A DNA stretch of 64,000 bases from Hirudo medicinalis. Taxonomy: Eukaryota > Annelida > Clitellata > Hirudinida > Hirudinidae. The notes below the pieces were generated by a model. That model was not told where the DNA came from. It ran no database searches and worked only from the letters and a program-made list of their open reading frames with translations. Positions 58,787-64,000 of the stretch are shown in pieces. A program made the translations under genes and the position numbers. Within the stretch, counting starts at the first letter, position 1, and each line of letters begins with the position of its first letter. The stretch is taken from contig MPNW01000257.1 of assembly GCA_011800805.1 (NCBI GenBank), positions 126,939 to 190,938 of the forward strand. Reading direction: 5' to 3'.

Positions 58787-61127
58787 ATGTCACACATTTT
58801 AAAGGTTAGTGTCAAAGCAAATAACACTTTAAGGACGGTTGGTTAGGTGTGAATTATTTTCAGTTTTACTTTTAGGTTCTTAATGATTAATAATAGTTCT
58901 GACTGCTTCTAGAATACATTTAAATTTCCCTGGAAATGTTCAGTGTTATCTTGAAAATTATATTTAAGAATTATTTTAAAAGGTGTAGTAGCTGTGCTAC
59001 TTTCCGTCTATAACAAAATTTGACTCAATTGCTGCATATAAATTTCTTCCTTTTCAGCGACAAAAAACTTAAATACCTACCGGGTGAAATGTGTTGTTCA
59101 TAGAGCGGGACGTCAATCCCTTAGGACTAACCCTTGGATTTCTTGAATGATCAAATTCTAATTTGTTGCGTTTTAAATTTTTTAGTGGTTTGTTTGGGCC
59201 CAGTAAAAAAAACAGTAATTTATTAATTTTTTCAGGAGCTGGAGCTTGTATTGGAGAGTTTGTTATGATAACTTTGAAAATATCAAATGGTATAGTATGA
59301 TTAAAGAAATTGTGGAAAAATGTTCGATCTTTAATAATTCATAACGAGCCAGAAGCATTCGTGCTTTCCAATCAATGAAGCGCGATTTAAACAAGTGTTC
59401 CTGTTAGGAACCATGTTTTGCTGTAAAGTTCCGAGCTAAGATGCACATGCTTTCGCAATTGTATTAATTTGTATATTATTCATAACATGCCATTGAACTG
59501 AAGGAATATTTGTACAAAGATTTGAAATAGCAAAACTATCGTTACAGTTTCATAACCTACAATTTTATTTGACTAATGCAGCATTCTGAAAACACGGGGG
59601 AAATGCAGAAACTAGCGAAGAAGTTTCAAATTTTACGCCGATTTTGAGCCAGAGGTTATGCACATGTATTGATCATGGGCAGACGTGGGGTACTTGGTAC
59701 ACAGGCAAAGCCACGGGGGAAGGGACAAGGGGGGATTTATAATTCATATATAATTTATTGATCATAATAAAGCTCCAGTAAATTAGGAAAGCGTCTGATA
59801 TCAATATTTATATGCATATCATAAGTTTAGATAACTAAATCACAAGTGTCTTTGCTTTCCTTGTGTATCTTTAGTGTGGAATTAAATGTTTGCCGCTAAT
59901 CCACCATTACTAGAAATTGAAGCTCCGTAAGAGGATTCTAGTCACCGGAAAAGATGCTTTAACTTAATTCCACTTGTTCCACTTACCTTCTAATAAAGGA
60001 ATCTTATAAACATCGCAGCATATTAGGATAAAGAAAGCCAATGCAGTGCTTAGAAATCTCTCAGTGGATTTATTTATCTTTTATTTGCCTTTGATCAGGT
60101 CTCTCAGTGGATTTATTTATCTTTTATTTGCCTTTGATCAGGTCGCAGCTGATCGGATGACCACTGCCTGAAGTCACCTAACTTAAAAAAAAAAAAGATT
60201 AACGTTCCTTAAGCTTCCTTCTTTAGTTTGTAGAAGAAATAGAGCTGACTTGATCATGATATATTCGGATTTGTGCCCGATGCTGCATGCCCTGCAATAA
60301 TGCATTTAAAATGCACCCTGCATTTTCTTTTAGTAATAGGTTTTTAGAGCAGGGTTGAAACTCTCACCCAGATGAAGTGATGAAGACACAAAACGCTTCC
60401 AACTTTAAATTTCTTGTAGATAATTTTTATGGTGACATTTGATCTTATAGATAGGTTGTTGTTTTGCTACTTTGCCTTTTCTTAAATTTTGCACGCTTTT
60501 CATATTGCTCATTGTGTGATCCGGCGAGGGATTGTAGGTAACTAATAAATTAATAATAATATAATAATATGGCTGATTTAATACTGAAATTTCACGGTTA
60601 TTAATGTTTTAATTTCCATTTGCTGAAATTTTATTTCAGATTCAAAAGGTACACAAAACAATTGTGGATGGCGACTTGGACAAATTGAGAAAAATGTTGA
60701 GACACGTGGACATAAACTGTTTATCGGTTTGTAAACCTTTAATGACTAACTTTGATTTATTTTGCAAATAATGATCAATTAAAATCTGTTTTTGTGTCAG
60801 TTTGGAGAAAATCTTCTTATGACCGCTGTGAGATGTCGCAACTTTAAAATTGCCAAAATGTTGCTAAAAAGGCGTATAGACTGCGGCCACAAAGCTTTGA
60901 AGTTTGTAAGAATCCATTTACATAACTCGATAAAGCATAGTGTCATTACTTAAAAGATATAATGGATTTTTTTACAGGACTTAGTTTCGTTAAGTGAAAA
61001 TGAGAAAATAATTAATTGTTATTTTGTGAGTTGTCCACAAATGGCTTACGATTTCGGAATGTATGATTTAGTTGACTTGATCGAAGACCATCTAAAAGCA
61101 GTTAAAATGACAACATCAGACAACTAA
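58787..61127 (+). CDS. Small ankyrin-repeat protein, 119 aa
   Basis: Four phase-0 exons: 58787-58804 (MSHILK), 60640-60726, 60801-60905 and 60978-61127. The central part has ankyrin helix-pair character: VDGDLDKLRKMLRHVDIN, then ENLLMTAVRCRNFKIAKMLL. The end, YDFGMYDLVDLIEDHLK, looks like a capping helix. About two ankyrin units, so probably a protein-interaction adaptor; no specific family is recognised. The first intron is 1.8 kb and carries a 43-bp tandem duplication. AATAAA is at 61208-61213. The six-codon first exon is inferred from position, donor AAG|GTTAGT and phase; the later exons are well supported. Confidence 0.75.
60057..60142 (+). repeat. Exact 43-bp tandem duplication
   Basis: The unit, beginning tctctcagtggatttattta and ending gatcagg, occurs twice head to tail without visible difference. 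Located in intron 1 of the ankyrin gene. Confidence 0.9.
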
Positions 61128-61296
61128 TTGATTTTTCTATAAAAAAAAATGCTTTTAAACTATGTTAAAAATTGTGATTTGTGATCAAGAGGTGTTTGTT
61201 TGAAAATAATAAAAGATGATTGTCAACTAATTTCTCATCGCTTTTGTTAGAAAATTGGGGACTTACTGCAGAGGTATTCGAACAACCTTCTAGACA

Positions 61297-61488
61297 GAGA
61301 TTTATTTACCCTACGGGTTGTGGTGTATGTTCATCTCCAAAATTTTGAGGACACTTTCCCTAAGCCAAATATCTGCACCTCCAGTGGGGATGTGTCCAGT
61401 GGACATTCCAAGCAACCCAGATAGTTCAATTCGGTTTTGGAAAAACAAAAAAGTCATCAAATGTCGTCACTGGTCAAGTCTCTAGCCA
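61297..61488 (+). repeat. Dispersed repeat family C, copy 2
   Basis: Partner of 37601-37774, with conserved blocks in the same order and orientation and several insertions in the middle. Confidence 0.7.
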
Positions 61489-61549
61489 GTTGGGAGGATG
61501 CCCCTCCGGCCGCGGCTCTTGACTCCACCAAAATTTACCATAGTCAAAG

Positions 61550-62160
61550 TAAAAGTATTTGTTAAAAAATTAACTCAAGTAAAAGTAAAAAGTATTAGCA
61601 TTTTAAAGTTACTTTAAAAGTAAAAGTACTGAAGCTGCTTTTGTAATGGTCATTCGTCAACCATCTTATGCTATTTCATTCCATCATATTTAAAGCATTA
61701 CTGTCGGAACTAATGTATAAACTTTTAAAACTACAAAATTAACGGGATGGTAAATATTCATTATTACTCATTAGTTTGGTATATAACATGTAGGCGTAGC
61801 CTTAGAGTACTACCCTCCCATATCCTATCCTTGTCAGTTCGCCCGTTGATATTTTTATAAATCCGTGCAATTTAATAATAATAATAATACATAAATAAAT
61901 AATTTATTGATCGCAATCCAGTAAATTTGTAAAGTTGACGCAAAATGCAATAAGCTGCATACTCGACATAAACTTTATGTATTTTGTATTAATGTTTAGT
62001 TTTGTTTATATTACTTTGTAAATACTTTGTTGTGGAAAAGTAACGAAATGAAAGTATTTCCTAAAGTCTTACCACGTTAAAGTAAAAGTAATGAAAGGTT
62101 TTCGCACTTCGTTACAAGTACATCGGTTGTACTTAAGTAAAGTAACGCGCCTAACCCCAT
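61550..62160. repeat. Probable non-autonomous transposon with AAGTAAAAGTA-rich arms
   Basis: Both flanks of this 600-bp block are built from tcaaagtaaaagta and taaagtaacgcgcc-type words, as in non-autonomous DNA transposons with subterminal (t)acttttactt motifs. Clear terminal inverted repeats or a target duplication could not be fixed by eye. Confidence 0.35.
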
Positions 62161-63275
62161 TCATTCTATGGTCGTATTTTTTAAATTTCATCATAATTAA
62201 AGCTCTAGCCAACAAAATATTGTATTATAGAACTTAATAAGCTATATAATTTAATATTTCAATTAATAATTTACCGTAGACTTAAGACTAATGTTTAAAT
62301 ATGGTATGGGAAGTCCCGATAGCGGGATGTCATTCCCTTGAGCCGATACAATTTTATTTTCTGCTCATGTTATAGGGGAAACCGGGGTTGGTTGCAACAA
62401 AATATAAATTTTTGTTGCCGCATTTTTTTTATTTATGGATTAAATCAAGATTATTGTAACCCATATCAAAGCTTTATATCTTGGTACCAAATTAAGTTTT
62501 AGTAAAATTCTCTATCTCTAAGCATGTATCCACAGTAGCTTGTTCAAATGGAGTCTTGCAAATGTTGCAAGTTTTGGAAGACAAGAGAAATTAATTATTT
62601 TTGTTAACTCCTCGATTCGATGTAGGTGATTATGTGTTATAATAATGATTTATCTTGTAAAACCTCAGAATAAAAAAGAATAAAATGCAAATGAATATTT
62701 GTAATTTTCAGTACAAATGACTGATTAAGTAAGCTAAAAACAGTTATTTTAAATTTACTAAGTCTAAAATTATGACTTATGGGGAATTCTGGTGAATTCA
62801 ATTAACACTTTAATCGGAATACAAAACACATAATGATGAACTTTGAGACATTTCTCATATGTTTTGAAAATATTTTTAAAATAATAAAAAATTAACGTTT
62901 TATAAAAATTGTAATTTTAACAATATTCTAATAAACATTTTGAATTGGTTCTTTGCTTGCCAACTTCATGAGCACTTGGGGTGACCTATATATTAAAATT
63001 ATTTTTCATTGGCGAATATTATTGGGTCAAGAATTCTATTGGCGAAATTTATTTAGCAAGCTGAGTGACGTCAGGATTAATAAATATTCATTAGAAGCGG
63101 GAAGCGACTTTGTGGTAGAGTTTCCGGTCTATGGCCATAGGTTGTGAGGTTCATTGTTTTGAGGCGTTATAGTTGATCACTTCGATCGGTTCAACTGCTT
63201 ATCTTGTTGCCGTCTCTCCTGTCTCGGTTGCCATTTTGTCTTTAATAAGTTATCTTACAGATTATTAACAGTACA

Positions 63276-64000
63276 ATGGAAAAGAGAATCGAACTCGAAA
63301 AACGAGGAATGCACCCAGGAGATGTTAGTTACGCACTTTCTTCTATTTGCACTTAGTGATAGGTGCTGGTAACATATATTTCGATTTCTATTCATTGCAT
63401 ATTGCGTAGTGTGCTTATCTTAGTTGCTTGATGTTGTAAAACACCTAGATGTGTCGCCATTATGCCTCGTTACGGTTGTCGAAATTTGGTCGAATGCATC
63501 GAAAGATTTTGAAAACGTTTTTAGCAAAATGATAAAATTAGCTTAGACTCATGGCATTTTTTATACTGCAGGTTACGGAGCTTAATTTAGATAGCGCGAG
63601 GTCTACAAACATTCAGGGGCTCACAGATGAGTTCAAAAACCTAACATCACTTAGCTTAAATAATGTTGGTCTAACGACGCTTAAGGGTTTCCCTAGTCTT
63701 CCGAAGCTCAAGAAGGTTAGAGAATTGTTTTTTGTAGCTTATTTAATTTGTTTTGACTAGGTGTAATGTATTTTAGTTGGAGCTGTGTGACAACAGATTG
63801 TCATCTGGTTTGAATGCTCTTCAAGGATGTAAAAACATTACAGCACTTGCTCTCGGTGGGAATAAGATCAAGGACCTTGAGAGCTTGGAACCATTGGTGA
63901 GTATAGACATTTGTGTTTGACACTAGCAGTTGCTTTTCATGGTTTATGAATTGTGTTTTAGAAAGAGTTACCAAACCTTAAAAACCTTGACTTGGTTAAC
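63276..64000 (+). CDS. ANP32: ANP32-family acidic leucine-rich nuclear phosphoprotein, 5' part
   Basis: Four exons are present: 63276-63323, 63572-63715, 63777-63896 and 63962 to the window end, all phase 0. The start MEKRIELEKRGMHPGDVTEL has the ANP32 N-cap pattern. The leucine-rich repeats follow: LTSLSLNNVGLTTLKGFPSL, LELCDNRLSSGLNAL, ITALALGGNKIKDLESLEPL, LPNLKNLDLVN. ANP32 proteins are nuclear histone chaperones and phosphatase inhibitors; the LRR domain binds histones and partners, and a C-terminal acidic tail (outside the window) follows. Truncated by the window edge, not by mutation. Confidence 0.95.

Larger units (their letters stand above)
61128..63275. other. Repeat-rich spacer before ANP32
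   Basis: After the ankyrin polyadenylation signal there is a copy of dispersed repeat C (61297-61488) and then a block rich in aagtaaaagta-type words (61550-62160) ending gtaacgcgcctaacccc. A short motif, agcgggatgtcattccctt, near 62321 recurs elsewhere. A 64-codon open frame at 62953-63147 has no features and lies just upstream of ANP32. Confidence 0.55.

Overview
This is a stretch of animal (metazoan) nuclear DNA. It is AT-rich, its genes are split by many short GT-AG introns (often 50-150 bp), and it carries conserved animal proteins: a neuronal ELAV/Hu protein, a Pins/LGN spindle-orientation adaptor, a RIM/Fife/Piccolo-type active-zone scaffold, SAMHD1, USE1, RBM5/10, CYB561D2, COX7C and ANP32. 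The active-zone and ELAV genes point to a bilaterian with a nervous system, and the Fife-like scaffold suggests an invertebrate (protostome-like) genome. I cannot name the species. One ambiguous base (n at 18821) inside a microsatellite marks an assembly weak point.

Layout. 1-1.1 kb: mostly blank, then a likely terminal exon of an unseen upstream gene. 1.1-4.8 kb (+): ELAV-like, with a 176-bp hAT-type MITE in intron 3. 5-7 kb: repeat-rich spacer. 7.2-12.2 kb (+): SAMHD1 without a SAM domain. 13.6-15.5 kb (+): unrecognised multi-pass membrane protein. 15.5-17.7 kb: spacer with a large inverted repeat and SINE-like DNA. 17.7-22.5 kb (-): Pins/LGN (8 TPR, 3 GoLoco), whose introns hold a TTG microsatellite with a stray kinase motif and a LINE remnant. 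22.8-23.1 kb (+): COX7C. 23.8-24.8 kb (-): second unrecognised membrane protein. 25.6-27.0 kb (-): USE1. 27.4-31.7 kb (+): RBM5/10-like without a G-patch. 32.5-49.6 kb (-): a 2,457-aa active-zone scaffold, whose introns hold a dead Tc1/mariner element and two small same-strand ORFs/genes. 49.6-53.4 kb: spacer. 53.4-58.7 kb (-): CYB561D2 with a degenerate Ty3/gypsy element in one intron. 58.8-61.1 kb (+): small ankyrin-repeat protein. 61.1-63.3 kb: repeat-rich spacer. 63.3 kb to the end (+): ANP32, cut by the window edge.

The genes are independent housekeeping and neuronal genes, not a pathway cluster. Three pairs are head to head with short gaps (Pins/COX7C 313 bp, USE1/RBM 425 bp, CYB561D2/ankyrin 85 bp) and probably share bidirectional promoters. 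Exon models were built by hand from splice signals, reading-phase continuity and recalled family sequences; no database search or transcript was available.
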